Shown: positions 1 through 12,030 of the stretch, in pieces
Position numbering within the stretch: the first letter of the stretch is position 1
Layout: the number at the start of each line of letters is the position of its first letter
Assembly (NCBI GenBank): GCA_022432975.1
Contig: CM039512.1
Span: 37,015,936-37,079,935 of the forward strand
Length of the DNA: 64,000 bases
Direction of reading: 5' to 3'
DNA from: Begonia masoniana
Taxonomy: Eukaryota; Streptophyta; Magnoliopsida; Cucurbitales; Begoniaceae
Program-made: the position numbers and the translations under genes
The notes under the pieces: generated by a model
What the model was told of the DNA's origin: nothing
Databases searched by the model: none
Seen by the model: the letters and a program-made list of their open reading frames with translations, nothing else

Positions 1-592
1 GGACCTGTAGCATGAATGTTCAGAGTTTAAACACGCTACAAATGCTAACTAATATCTCGTAGGAAATGCAGCAAACACATTTCAACTCTTTAGAAAACAC
101 ACCAACGTGTTTTCGTCCAAAAACAGTGAGTTTTCACCGAAAACCGAAACCCTAAACTTCGATAAAAACTCACCTTAAACTTGTCCAAATTATTAGCATT
201 AAAAGACGCTCACCTTTGCTGAAGAAAACGGAGAAACGCTGGAGAAACAAAGTGTGGAAGTTTTGTTTCAATCGCTTGGAAGAGAGAAAGCCGAGAGAGA
301 TGAGGGGAAACAGAGAAGTGAATGAACATTCACGTAGGAGAAAGAACTTAACTTCTTCAACAAGCCGCCACATGTCAATCATCTATTTGTTTTCTCCCAC
401 CAACCTTAATTTCTTCCTAATTTGCCCTTTCATTGGTTTTTAACCTAATTGACTTGTTTTGATCACACTTAGTTTGGTTTTCCCTTAAACCTTCCATCAT
501 TACAACCAAAACATACATTGTATTAATATAATATTAATCGCGGTTAAATGACCTCGGGAAAACTATTACATGGCAAAATGCCGGGTGTTACA
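1..592. repeat. Gypsy-type LTR, right-hand end
   Basis: The stretch ends in CCGGGTGTTACA, the same terminus as five better-defined LTRs in this window (ends at 6645, 11745, 14467, 18859 and 56407). Its last 200 bases are AT-rich like theirs. The left boundary lies outside the window, so neither the length nor a target duplication can be checked. The short open frames inside look like chance and no protein motif is visible. By analogy with the others the parent element would read on the minus strand. This is an inference from the terminus. Confidence 0.7.
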
Positions 593-1079
593 CATATGGA
601 GGAAATTCTTAGTCATTCCTCATCTTCACGATCTTCGCGCACATATTTAGAAGGGGGATGTCTAGTCTTGAAGAGAAGCTAGATATCTTGACTGCGTGTT
701 TGTCTAGCTTTAGAATGAAGATGGAGGCTCTCTTCCAATAGTTTGATCAAAGATTTGATTCTCAAAGTGCTTCACTCTTGAGTTTCACTCAAAAGCTCAT
801 GCACGTTTTGATGCCATAGTTTTTTTTCTCGATCACCTAGCTAACTCCTACTAGAACACTACTTTCACTATTGAGGTGAGAGTTTCAAGTCATGCTCCCA
901 ATGCTGACTCTAGAATTCCTCCCTCCACCTTTAGATGTTGATCCAACATTAGATTATTAGGATTAGTTGTAGAGCCTTTCTATTAGTTCACATGTTGGTA
1001 ATGCATTTTACTTTGTTTTGATGACTTCTCTACTGCTTTGAGTAATTATTTCTGATATTGTTCTAGTTGATGTAGTTTT
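593..1079. other. Spacer, possibly a decayed gag start
   Basis: No convincing gene is present. A 27-codon frame opens at 658 and ends in a stop at 739. It has the lysine- and glutamate-rich, heptad-like look of some gypsy gag N-termini, but it is too short and diverged to classify. The rest is AT-rich non-coding DNA leading to the copia LTR at 1080. Confidence 0.3.
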
Positions 1080-1215
1080 TGTTAAAGTGTCTACTGTTCT
1101 TGTTGGTTGTTACAGTTGTTTTGTAACTAACTAGTTCTTATTTATTATTGTTTTTATCGATATATATGTAAAACATCACTATCACTGAAGAAATGAGAAA
1201 AACTATCCCTCTGTG
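1080..1215 (+). repeat. 5' LTR (partial) of decayed copia element
   Basis: About 131 bases from TGTTAAAG at 1080 are closely matched by 3257-3387, including the shared stretch AACATCACTATCACTGAAG. The outer end of the LTR cannot be fixed because the two copies stop matching after about 1210. No primer binding site follows: the sequence runs almost directly into the end of an integrase domain. Gag, protease and most of the integrase have therefore been deleted. Confidence 0.75.
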
Positions 1216-1296
1216 TCTTTGGATGTCTCTATTTTCCCTGTCTTCGACCTTTCAACAAATATAAACTTCAACCTTGTTCTATACCTTGTGTCCTTT

Positions 1297-3200
1297 TAGG
1301 TCTCAACCATCATCATAAAGACTATCTATGTCTCAACCTGAGTCATACAAAATTTATATATCTCGTCATGTGAACTTTGTAGAGTCTAGTTTCCCCTTCT
1401 CGTCACTTCAAAAACCTTCCTCACAACCTCCCCCCTTGTCCCTCTCAATACCATATCTATCTCTCCCATCTTTCTCTCCACATCAACCTACTTTTCCCCC
1501 TTCCAGACCGTCCCTATCCACTATCCCAACTACTCTAGTAAACCCACCATCTATACCTCCCTCTTCTCCACCACTAATACCTCATCCTACTTCTCCTCTT
1601 AACCATACCTCTCCACCCAACTGAGATTCCACCCCAACTCCTTTGAATACACATCTCATGCGAACCCGCGCCAAAGATGGTATTTTTAAACCCATAGCTC
1701 TTTCTGCTGAAACAAGCCTTGAACCCAAAACCTTTCTTTAAGCATCAAAGTCCCCACAATGGTTAACTATCATGCAAGAAGAGATTTCAGCACTCAAAAA
1801 AACAAATACTTGGACCTTGGTTCCTCCTCCAACAGGGGCAAAAATTATTGGCTGCAAATGAATTTTCAAGATAAAACATGACTCAAATGGCACCATTATT
1901 CGCTATAAGGCTCGTCTCGTAGCAAAAGGGTATGATCAAAAAGAAGGTATTGACTACGAAGAGACTTTTAGCCCAGTTGTAAAATCGACCTCGGTCTGGA
2001 CAACTCTTTCTCTTGCAGTATCCTCTGGTTCGACTATCAGACAGCTTGACATCTCCAATGCCTTCTTACATGGTGATTTAACAGAGACAGTGTTTATGCA
2101 GCAACCTCCTGGTTTCATTAGTCCATCTCATCCGTCTACTAACTGTTTACAGCATAAAGCCTTCTACGGTCTCAAGCAATCTCCCAGGGCCTGGTACACA
2201 AAGCTTCATGATGCTCTCATACATTGGGGTTTCTCAGCTTCAAAATCTAACTCTTCGTTGTTTGTATGCTGCACGAACTCCTTCACTCTGATTATGTTAG
2301 TCTATGTTGACAACATTATATTAACAGGTACCTCTGATGCTAAAAATTGATCAGTTGTTGGCTTACCTTCAGTCCAAATTTACGGTTCATGATCTCGGAT
2401 CCCTTTCTTACTTTCTTGGGATCTCGGTCACTCGTACCTCAACCGGTCTGAGCCTCTCGCAATCACGATAAATACATGAATTACTTCATCAAGCAAATAT
2501 GGAATCTTGCAAGTGCGTTCCTACTCCTATGGTGGCTGGCCCTTCCTTATCACAAAAATAGTTGTATCACTCTCTAATGGCTACCTATACCGTCGTATAG
2601 TTGGTGGTCTACAATATTGTTGCATGACAATACCAGACATTGCCTTTGCCATCAACAAAGTTTCTCAATTCATGAATGCACCATCGAATGTCCATTGGCA
2701 GACTGTCAAGCAATTTTTTACGATATCTTAAAGGCACCTCATCTGTCGGTATCTCTTTTGCGCCTTTTAAAAGCTGCAACATAACATGCTATACATATGC
2801 GGATTGGGTCTCATGTCCAAATGATCGTAAAAGCATGGGCGGATTCTGTATCTTTCTAGGCACTAATCTGATTTTATGGTCCTCGTCCAAACAAAAAGTT
2901 ATTTCATGCTCGAACATCGAATTCGAGTATCGGAGTGTAGCAAATGGACCCGCTGAAGTATTATGGATTCAATCCCTATTACATGAACTAGGTATCGTGC
3001 CCACATCCGTCCCTCTTCTTTTGTGTGATGATTTGACTGCTACGTATCTTGCTTCGAATCTCGTTCTCCACTCAAAGTCCAAGCATGTTGAGATTAACTT
3101 TAACTTTGTATGGGAGAAAAATCTTTAGAAACTGTTTTTGGTAAAATTCGATAGACAACCAACTTGCCGACGCCTTCACAAAACCCCTTCCACCATCGAA
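1297..3200 (+). pseudogene. Ty1/copia pol remnant (integrase tail, RT, RNase H)
   Basis: This is a broken copia polyprotein. It starts at the integrase C-terminus (SRHVNFVESSFPF near 1365), continues through a proline- and serine-rich linker, and enters the reverse transcriptase ([17 protein letters not shown] near 1905, QLDISNAFLHGDL near 2043, YGLKQSPRAWY near 2166). RNase H motifs follow (ADWVSCPNDRKSMGG near 2800, LHSKSKHVEI near 3070). The catalytic YVDD motif reads YVDN at about 2305. Stops and frameshifts occur near 1320, 1740, 1860, 2350, 2470 and 2730, so no functional protein can be made. A purine tract GAGGGGGGA at 3248-3256 precedes the 3' LTR. The linker and RT motifs are typical of plant copia elements. 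Confidence 0.92.
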
Positions 3201-3256
3201 GTTCCCCCAGTTTACGTCCAAGATCTTCTTCCTACAACCTTGCTCTTGAGGGGGGA

Positions 3257-3390
3257 TGTTAAAGTATCTACTACTCTAGTTGGTTGTTACAATTGTTTTG
3301 TAACTAGCTAGTTCTTATTCATCATTGTTTTTATTGATATTTACGTAAAACATCACTATCACTGAAGAAATGAGAAAAGCTATATTTCTT
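3257..3390 (+). repeat. 3' LTR (partial) of decayed copia element
   Basis: It begins TGTTAAAG immediately after the polypurine tract GAGGGGGGA. It matches 1080-1210 with scattered substitutions, which marks an old insertion. The right end is blurred by the CT-rich tract that follows. Confidence 0.75.
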
Positions 3391-3397
3391 CACTGTT

Positions 3398-3430
3398 CAT
3401 CTCTCTCTCTATGCTACACTCGTCTTTTCT

Positions 3431-3469
<39 letters not shown>

Positions 3470-3480
3470 TTATTACTCTC
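3398..3480. repeat. CT dinucleotide microsatellite
   Basis: Nearly uninterrupted TC/CT repeats, with a short break near 3410-3425 and another near 3450, directly downstream of the copia 3' LTR. Confidence 0.9.
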
Positions 3481-4302
3481 GCCTTCCGCCTTCATCTCCT
3501 GCCACTCCATTCCTCCAGCCACTCATAAATCTATTGGTTTTTCAGTAAGCTTTTTGGATTGTCTTTTACTTGGTGCTTATGATTGATAAAAGCATTCTCT
3601 TGTTAGATTTATCTTGATCATTGATTGAATAATGGATATGATTTGCTTAGACTTGTTAATAATTGAACAACATGTCTGACTTCAACTAAGCATGGAATTG
3701 ATATATTCTTTTACTAAAATTGAGCATAGATACTTTTTTGTTAATGACAAATTTAGAGAAAATTAATAAAAGTTTTTTTTTCTAAAATGGATAGATTGCA
3801 CCAAATTTTGAAGCTCTTGAAATTTGGTCAACCGGATGCAGATAGCAATCGCCCCAGATTGGCTAATTCATTTCAGCCGTAATGTGTGGTCATCCAACAA
3901 AGCAAACTTGTGGTCTAGAGAAGAGGTTGTGATCAACAAGATTATAACGGTGGTTGATCACCTATTTGGATTTTTTGTTTAATAGTCATATTGTGGTCTA
4001 CTAGACAATAGCAATGGTTGACTGACATTCTTCACAAAGTTATCGTAATAGTCATACCGAGGTCATCCAAAGTTAAGCAACGATTGATCACGACTCAAAA
4101 TTCAATGCTCGTCTACAAAGAAATCCTCTCATTTGATGTGCAAAGTTTATTGAATCCTCGAGGTTTCACTCGTGCAAATCAAACTATCATTCTCACTTCA
4201 TTTGAGCATTTACTCATTGTGAGAGTTCGTGGTTGTACCAAGTTTTTCAAACTCATACACTGTTGAGAGAGAAAAGGTAAAGCCCTTGATTTGTAAAGGC
4301 AA
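3481..4302. other. Non-coding spacer
   Basis: AT-rich DNA between the copia remnant and the large gypsy insertion. Open frames are short and show no recognisable domain. Nothing else was seen. Confidence 0.5.
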
Positions 4303-4307
4303 GAATT

Positions 4308-6645
4308 GTAACGACCCTTAATACTATACCCTTTAAATTCCCTAATTTCAATACCCTCAAATTCCTGTGAAATTTTTTTTGTCTTTTTGTGCACTAAGTA
4401 ATTTCGACTTCAAAAGCTTTAAATCAAAGTTTAATTCATTTAAATTATCTTGAAAATCATTTGAACAAAGCATTAAAACACAAGTAAAACCATCGGCCAA
4501 TTGAACGGAGGGCAAACAAAGCATTTTGCCCATGAAATGCATAGCCGATCGATCAGCCCTTAGACAGCCGATCGATCGGCTGTGTAAAAATAAGGGGGGA
4601 GATCGATCTTAGCTGATCGATCGGCACACGCTTTGGAATTTCTTCTAGAGCGTAGCCAAAGAAGGTCGATCGATCGCCCTCCCTGGCAATAGATCGGCAA
4701 GCTCTTTGGATTTTTATTCAGAGAGCTGCCTCCTTTCATCCTCCCTTTTCCCTTCAATCCCCTCCACACTTCACACACACAACTCTTCCTTCACCATTTT
4801 TCCTTCATCAATTTACCTCTAAACACTCCATACATCACAACAACCCATTTCAACATAAAGTCACCCGACAGTCGTACATCCTTCATAAACTTACTCAAAA
4901 ACCGACTCGAGACGTATATAAAAACGTAGTAAATTTTTGTGAAAACAAACCACGTGGATCCGTTTAAAAACTAAACATTTCCCTATGAAATTTAAGTCAC
5001 CAAGCAGTTTCAGTAAATAGTTCATAAAACGAGCTTTCCCAAAACATCAAAACATTTGTACGTCTACTATCCAGAAACCAAGCATCCTAAAATGGTTCAT
5101 CTATACAATTCTCCTATCTATTCACCCGTCAACCCATTTTTAACCCAAAATACTTACGCATCCCCACGGGTCAAAATAGCATCGACTGCGCCAGCACACC
5201 CTTACGAGCATTCTTCTTCAACCTGCTTATACATCGGGCGGAGGAACGTTGTCCTCACCTGTATCGAAGTCACCTACACCATAGAAAATAAACTATGAGC
5301 TAAAGGCTCAATAAATCTACGTAAATGTAAATGCATGTTATGCGTGCAGGGTTTGTAAAAACATGCATCTCTTTTTCAATATTTAGTTACATAGCGGGAG
5401 GTGTCACCGGGGATTGACTCACCAGATAGAGAGGGCACAGCTCGCGGTTAGATAGCCCTTTCCATCTATAGGGGGAAAACATGCTCCTCCCCTCAGGACA
5501 GCCATGTCTGAACCCCACCCCAACGTGACCGGGATTACATGCATTTCATATCTTTTTATTAGGCGTTTCTTTTCATGAAAACATATGCGAAAATTCATTT
5601 TTCGTGCCGGTTCATAAAACATGATGCATGAACATGAATTTGAGCATAAACATAAAGAAAAGAACAAACCATACATAGAACCTAATAAAAAAATGTTCTA
5701 ACATGCAATTATCCTAACTACCCTTCCAACCTACACTAAACAAGAATTTCTCCAATTATCCTCGATCAATAAAGCTCATCCAAGGTGTAGGCCGGATCGG
5801 CCAAACAAGTCACGAAGACTTACCTCGCGTCCGTTGCAATTTAAGCTCCGTCCACGAGCATTATTCACCTATGGCAATTCACAACAATCGTAATTAAAAT
5901 CGAGTCTAAACCATTGAGTTTCAAAAACTACAAAACTCCTAGCTAAAGAAAATTTCCTAAAACTCTAATTTAACTTGTTGAGCAATTCGTGCTCGTGAAT
6001 TTCTAAACCTCCATTAATGGAGTTTTTAAAACCTCCAACTACCCAAAACCTCAACAACCCTCATTAATTCAACTAACTCTTACCAACGACCATCAATATG
6101 CCCATTAGAGCCATAATCACGGTAAACCTATCGATTTCAAGCCTTATTTCACGTTTTTAACAACACCCTAAACGAACCCTAATTGCTTAAACTCTAGAAA
6201 CCGATATCTAAAGCTCCAAAACAGTAGATTCTTACCTAGGGTCGGGAATGGAGAAGAAAACGTAAAGAATGAAAGTCGATCGGAGGAGTGCTGGTCGCCG
6301 AAAGAAGAATCGTGCGAGAGAGAAGCAAAAATCGCCAAGAAGAAGCTTTTTGAGGAGAAAATCATGAATGTGGAGGAGGGGAAGAGGTTTTTGTGTTTTT
6401 ATTATAATTTGACTTGTCAAATTACCTTATTGCCCCTCCATTTGATTTTCTATTTGTTTCGTTACTTATTTCGTTATTTATCCAACGATTCGGTTTCTCC
6501 AAATTTTTATATTTCAGCATTAATTCTAATTTATTATTAAGGCTCCATTAAAACTTTTCATTCGCAGAACGGATTTAATTTGACATATTTACAAAAATAC
6601 CATTATTTATTGGAATAATAAAATCCCGTAAAATCGGGTGTTACA
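4308..6645 (-). repeat. 3' LTR of the chromovirus (2338 bp)
   Basis: It starts TGTAACGACCCTTAATAC on the plus strand and ends AAATCGGGTGTTACA. On the element's own strand it is the downstream LTR, preceded by the purine-rich tract AAGGTGGATGGAA at about 6646-6658. It contains clustered CGATCGATCG palindromes at 4547-4695, including a perfect 20-bp palindrome at 4564-4583. The whole LTR is matched piecewise by 16553-16570, 18860-19642 and 22258-22711. Roughly one position in ten differs where I compared them by eye, which suggests an old insertion. Confidence 0.93.
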
Positions 6646-6685
6646 TTCCATCCACCTTAATTAAAATTTTGTCATCAAAATTTAA

Positions 6686-7117
6686 TTATACAAACAGTTC
6701 AGGATACTTCGACAACATATTCTGCTGTCTCTCCCAAGTAGCTTCCTCTACATCGTGATTCCTCCAGAGGACCTTTACCAGCGGGATCTTCTTATTGCGC
6801 AACACCTTGATAGAGTACTCTAGAATCCGCACTGGCCTCTCCACATAGGTCAGTGTTGGTTGCACCTCGATCTCTCTTGTCTCTATGATGTGTGATGGAT
6901 CACGCACGCATTTTCTGAGCATGGACACGTGAAACACATCGTGAATACCTTCCATGGACGTTGGAAGCTGTAACCTGTACGCCATAGTCCCGATCCTCTT
7001 CGAAATAGGAAAGAGCCCCACATAACGAGGGTTTAACTTGCCTCTTCTTCTGAACCGCATAACGCCATTAAACGGAGAAATTTTAAGATAAACCTCATCA
7101 CCCTCATCGAACTCCAA
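6686..7117 (-). pseudogene. Chromovirus integrase C-terminus with chromodomain
   Basis: The 143-residue frame starts in the integrase C-terminal GPY/F-like region (GLFPISKRIGTMAYRLQLP) and the HDVFHVSMLRKC motif. It ends with a chromodomain-like segment (ILEYSIKVLRNKKIPLVKV, then VLWRNHDVEEATWE). Chromodomains in this group bind histone marks and steer integration towards heterochromatin. The frame is separated from the catalytic core by a frameshift between 7117 and 7162. Its stop lies 40 bp from the 3' LTR, the normal end of pol in this group. Confidence 0.9.
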
Positions 7118-7997
7118 GTCCCTCCGTCTAGTGTCAGCATAGCTCTTTTGGTGGCTCTGTGCTACCTCGATACGTTGTCTGATAACAACAATCTTCTCCG
7201 CTGTTTGCTGTAAAATATCTGACCATAAAGTGCTTCGTACGGAGCCATGCCAATCGTAGCCTGGAAGCTGTTGTTGTACGAGAACTCAATCAAGGGCAAA
7301 TACCGGCTCCACGAGCCCTGAAATTCCAGCACGCAAGCTCTGAGCATATCCTCAAGAATCTGATTTGTTCTGTCTGTCTGTCCGTCAGTATGAGGATGAA
7401 ACGCTGTGCTGAAATTTAGCTGAGTTCCCATCGCCGTATACAGACTCTTCCAAAATTTCAAAGTAAACCTGGCATCTCTATCGGTTACAATCGAAACGGG
7501 TACTCCGTGTAATCTGACGATCTCCTGCACATACAGTTCGGCAAGCTGATCCATAGAATAGGTCATCTTCACTGATAGAAAGTGGGCCGACTTTGTCGAA
7601 CGGTCCACTATCACTCAGATGTCACCGTGCCCTTTCGTTGTTCTCGGGAGTCCAACTATGAAATCCGCAGAGATCTGCTCCCATTTCCACTCCGGAATCG
7701 GCAGTGGCTGTAAAGTTCCGTCTGGCATTTGGTGTTCTGCCTTAACCTGTTGACAAACAAGGAAAGTTTCCACATACTGGCAATCTCCCTCTTCATATTC
7801 GGCCACCAGAAGTGTTGTCTCAGGTCTCTATACATTTTCGTGCTCCCTGGATGCACTGAGTATGCCGAGGAGTGTGCCTCGGTTAAGATCTCTCTCTTCA
7901 ACTCCTCTTCGTTAGGCACGTACCACCTATGTCTGAATCTCAATATGCCATCATCCGACAAGCTGAAATCGGACGGGTCCTCAAATGTCATGCTCAA
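7118..7997 (-). pseudogene. Chromovirus integrase, zinc and catalytic core
   Basis: Reading downwards, the HHCC zinc region is visible (histidines in [20 protein letters not shown], cysteines in [10 protein letters not shown]), but a frameshift near 7800 separates its halves. The catalytic core has DRSTKSAHFL, VTDRDARF and DGQTDRTNQILEDML. The third catalytic residue, normally Glu in GQ(T/S)ER, is Asp here. A TGA stop near 7615, where Trp is expected, splits the core. The enzyme would join element cDNA to chromosomal DNA; this copy cannot make it. Confidence 0.9.
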
Positions 7998-8865
7998 TCA
8001 ATATCTCTCACACTCCAAGTCTTCCTTCTGAGCTTCTCGGAGTTTGTCAATTATTGTCGGCCTAAAAGAAATGTTCGTGAGCATAGTGGACAACTCGGCC
8101 ACAATCCCCACATCAAACCTCTCAATCTCAGACCTTGGCAATACCGACATTGATGCAAGCGAAGGCCGACTCGTAGCAGGCATTCGGCTCAAGGCGTCTG
8201 CGACTTTATTTGCCTTCCCTGGGTGGTATTTAATCTCAAAGTCATAATCTTCAACGAACTCCAACCACCTTCTTTGGTGCATATTCAGTTATTTCTGCGT
8301 AAACAAATGTTTTAAGCTCCTGTGATCTGAGAACACTTCACACTGCTGCCCATACAGATAGTGTCTCCTGATTTTTAACGCAAAGACAACCGCTGCAAGC
8401 TCAAGATCGTGTGTCGGATAACTTTGCTCATACTGCTTCAACTGCCGAGAAGCATACGCAATGACTCTACCCTCTTGCATCAATACACACCCAAGCCCGA
8501 TCTTTGAGGCATCGCAGTAAATACTGAACTTATCGCCTTCAACTGGCAACGTTAAAACTGGTGCTGTAGTTAACTTTTGTTTTAGCTCATTGAAGCTCTT
8601 TTCACATGCAGCAGACCATACAAACATTTTATTTTTCCTGGTCAAACGCGAAAGAGGGACTGTGATCTTTGAAAATCCCTCGATGAACTTCCTGTAATAT
8701 CCAGCCAATCCGAGAAACCCGCGTACTTCACGCACATTCTTAGGCTGCGGCCAATCCCTAACAACTTCAACCTTAGTCTGATCCACTAAAATTCCCTCTT
8801 GAAATATGATATAGTCGAGAAAACTAATTCGATCTAGCCAAAACTCGTATTTAGAGAACTTCGGG
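7998..8865 (-). pseudogene. Chromovirus RT thumb and RNase H
   Basis: The frame carries the RT C-terminus ([19 protein letters not shown] near 8700) and RNase H ([20 protein letters not shown] near 8500, [14 protein letters not shown] near 8400, DHRSLKHLF near 8305, ending [13 protein letters not shown] near 8180). An in-frame TAA at about 8286-8288 interrupts the tether where Glu is expected. Upstream the reading frame runs to the edge of the solo LTR at 8866 and resumes in phase at 11746. Confidence 0.92.
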
Positions 8866-11745
8866 TGTAACGACCCTAATTCTTTACCCTTAATTTCTCG
8901 TAAAAATTTTTCTTTTTAAACCTCTAAATCAATTAAAACATCATCAAAACCATTTAAAGAAAATATAATAACATAGGAGAATCAATCAGCCAAAGGAACC
9001 GAGGGCAAAAAGAGCAACTGCCCGAAATTTTCATGGCCGATTGATCGGCTGTGGCGATTTCTCGCAGGCGATCGATCGCCATGATCGATCGCCCCTTTTC
9101 TTCTCTTCATAGCTGATCGATCGCCTGTGGATTTTGCTCATACGGCTTCAGTCGATCGATCGGCAAATTTTCTGGAAAAGCCAGAGAAGTTACCATTGAG
9201 GCGCCAATCGATCGCCCTCCCTGGCGATCGATCAGCATACTCTCTGGAATTTGTTCCAGAGAGTTGCCTCAATTCTTTTCTCCTTCTTTCCCCTGCACAC
9301 TTCATCACTTCTTTACCCTTTCCTTCAACTCCAACGCCAAACAACATAATAAAACATACTAAACACTTCAACCAAACTTACTCACACATCCTTCGTAGTC
9401 TCACTCAAAAACCGACCCAAAACATATTTAAAACGTAACCAAATTTCATAAAAACGAACCGCGTGGTTCTGTTTAAAAATTGAACAACTCCCTCTGTTTG
9501 AAAATATCAAAAACACGAAAAAATACTATACATTATCTATCCAGATGCCAAACATCCTAATATGGTTCCACTATACAATTTTCCTATATTTCTATCTATC
9601 AAAATCCCAAAAACATTTACTTATATACCCACGGGTCAAAATTTGCACCGACTGCCAGCGCACTCCCACGTGCCATCCTCCATCAACGTGTTCATACTTC
9701 GGGTGGAGGAACGTCGTCCTCACCTGTCTCAAAATCACCTACACCATAGAATTAAACTATGAGCTAAAGGGCTCAGTAAACTTACGTAAATGCAGATGAA
9801 TGCTATGCGTATGCAATGCTTAAAATCATACAGTCATCCTACTTTTTCGCTATTCATTTCATTTCAGACGTCACCGGGGCTTCGCTCTCAGTAGATAGGA
9901 GCGGCACATCCGACGATTGGATAGCCCCTCGTATTTACCCGAGGGAAAACATGCTTCATCTGACAGCCATGTCTGAACCACCACCTCGAAAGCACCATTA
10001 TTACGTACATTTATACCTTTTCATTATCCTTTTCATGAAAAACATACTTGAAAATTCATTTTGCATGCTTATTCGAAAAACATGATGCATGGACGTGCAG
10101 AATACAACAATAGAAACAATTATAAAACAATTAACAAACACTAAACATTCTATAACTTAAAGTAGCCTAACTACCCAATCTAATTACCCGAAACACGTTA
10201 CATCCCTAATTCCTCAATTCAAATACATTCTTATGGTGTAGGCCAAACTGGCCAAACAAATCACGAAGACTTACCTCGTGTACTTAGCAACACATGCTCG
10301 GAGTCCAAATGCCTTAATCTCGTCAATTCAAACAACCTAACAATAAATACAAGTTCACAATATAAACTTCAAGCATCAATTCAAAATCTCGGAATTACAC
10401 AAAAATTGACTAACATTTGTCCAACTTCCATAATTCGTAACAAATCCAATACTTGTCCAAATTTGATAGTTCAAAGTGCTATTGAATCCTTAAAGAGTCT
10501 AGTTTAACATGGTAAAGTCATTTATCAAAAAACCCAACTCGATAAATGGCATAAAATTCGAAACCAAAACTGCCCTTAAAAGATTCCTTAAAACTTTGTC
10601 CTAAATTTGAAAATTCATAACTTTTTCTAAACTTATCAAAACGACTTGATTCCAAAGGCTATGACTTTCTTAAAGTGTCTAGTTTAACATACCAAAATAG
10701 TTTTTAAAATGGAAGTCGATAGATTTACCAAAAATTGAGAAACCCGAAACTGCTCTGCACATAACTTTAAATTCTAGTTTTTATCAAACTTTCAACCAAC
10801 TTCAAAATTTCGTAATAAATTGAATATAGGTCTGAATTCGATGGTTCAAGATGTCATGTAAACCTTAAGATGTCTAGTTTCTTGTATTGAAATCCATTTA
10901 ATAAACTAAACAAAATAACTTAGCCGAAATAGATTAAAACCAAACCTGCCCTGCTCTTAATTTAAAATTTCAAACTTTCATCAAAACTTTACCAAACTCA
11001 AACCTTTTCTAATTCAACATTTAGCATAATTATTTAACATGTTTGAAGACTGAATAAGAGAGAACATTCACTAAGGAATCTCCCATTTTTGTGCATTCAT
11101 CACAAATGCCAACATCCACCAACATACTTCACCATAATAAACACTAAATGCATTTTCCTCTCCAATCTATCATCAATATCCAAAGACGATCATATTAAAA
11201 CAAGAAAATGCAAGAGAACTAACCTTGAAGCTTGAGGAGGGGTGAGGATTTCTTTTCTAAACCAAACCCTAGAGAGAGAAATGTGTTTGTCTTCAAAATC
11301 AAGCAAAGAAGGGAGGAGAAACCTACGCTGAAGAGGAGAAAATGGTGTAGGAAGAAGGAAGGAAATTTCGTGGAGGGAGGGGGAAAAGCTTCTGGTTCCT
11401 TGTTGAAGAAGGAGAGAAGGAGATGAGGAAAGAAATGATATGCTGAAAGTGGGTTTCACGTGGAGGAAGAGGAGAAAGGAGAGAAAAAAAGAATGGGGGG
11501 TGTTTGGCTTAAGGGATAGTGGAGGCTTCTTTAACAAGCTTCCTATTTTCCTTTCTTAATTAAATATTAAACCCAAATTTACTAATTCACAAACGTATAC
11601 GTTTTAATCTCCCCTTAATTCCGTCTTTCAATTTCGCATTTTGGATTCACAATTCTTTTTACTTCGTTTGGTAAATCTCTGAGATACTAAGTGGATTCTA
11701 TACACTTAGCAGAAATATTCTGTAGAAAATTTCTCGGGTGTTACA
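8866..11745. mobile_element. Solo LTR in the RT gene (2880 bp)
   Basis: It starts TGTAACGACCCTAATTC and ends TCTCGGGTGTTACA. The 5-bp duplication TCGGG flanks it at 8861-8865 and 11746-11750. No coding sequence, primer site or second LTR is present, so it fits an inserted element reduced by LTR-LTR recombination. The first third resembles the LTR at 16571, with CGATCGATCG palindromes at about 9037-9236. The remainder (10300-11700) differs from the other LTRs. Frames inside are not convincing genes. Confidence 0.93.
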
Positions 11746-12030
11746 TCGGGTACAATTGATGTTGGCACAGAATCCTCAGAACAATTCGCAAGTGCTCCTC
11801 GTGCTCTTCCTCTGTCTTTGAATAGACCAAGATGTCATCGATGAAGACGACGACAAACTTGTCTAAATACTCCTTAAAAACGCAGTTCATCAAATCCATA
11901 AACGCTGCAGGAGCATTGGTAATTCCAAAAGACATTGCCATAAACTCGTAATGTCCATACCTCGTTCGGAATACAGTCTTTTGAATATCTTCTCTTCGGA
12001 TCTTCAACTGATAATAACCCGAGCGTAGGT
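11746..12030 (-). pseudogene. Chromovirus RT catalytic block
   Basis: This isolated piece of reverse transcriptase lies between two solo LTRs. It includes [34 protein letters not shown] and the catalytic [11 protein letters not shown] at about 11820-11840. The two catalytic aspartates are intact. Removing the LTRs and one copy of each duplication keeps the reading frame on both sides, so both insertions hit what was then one continuous RT frame. Confidence 0.93.
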
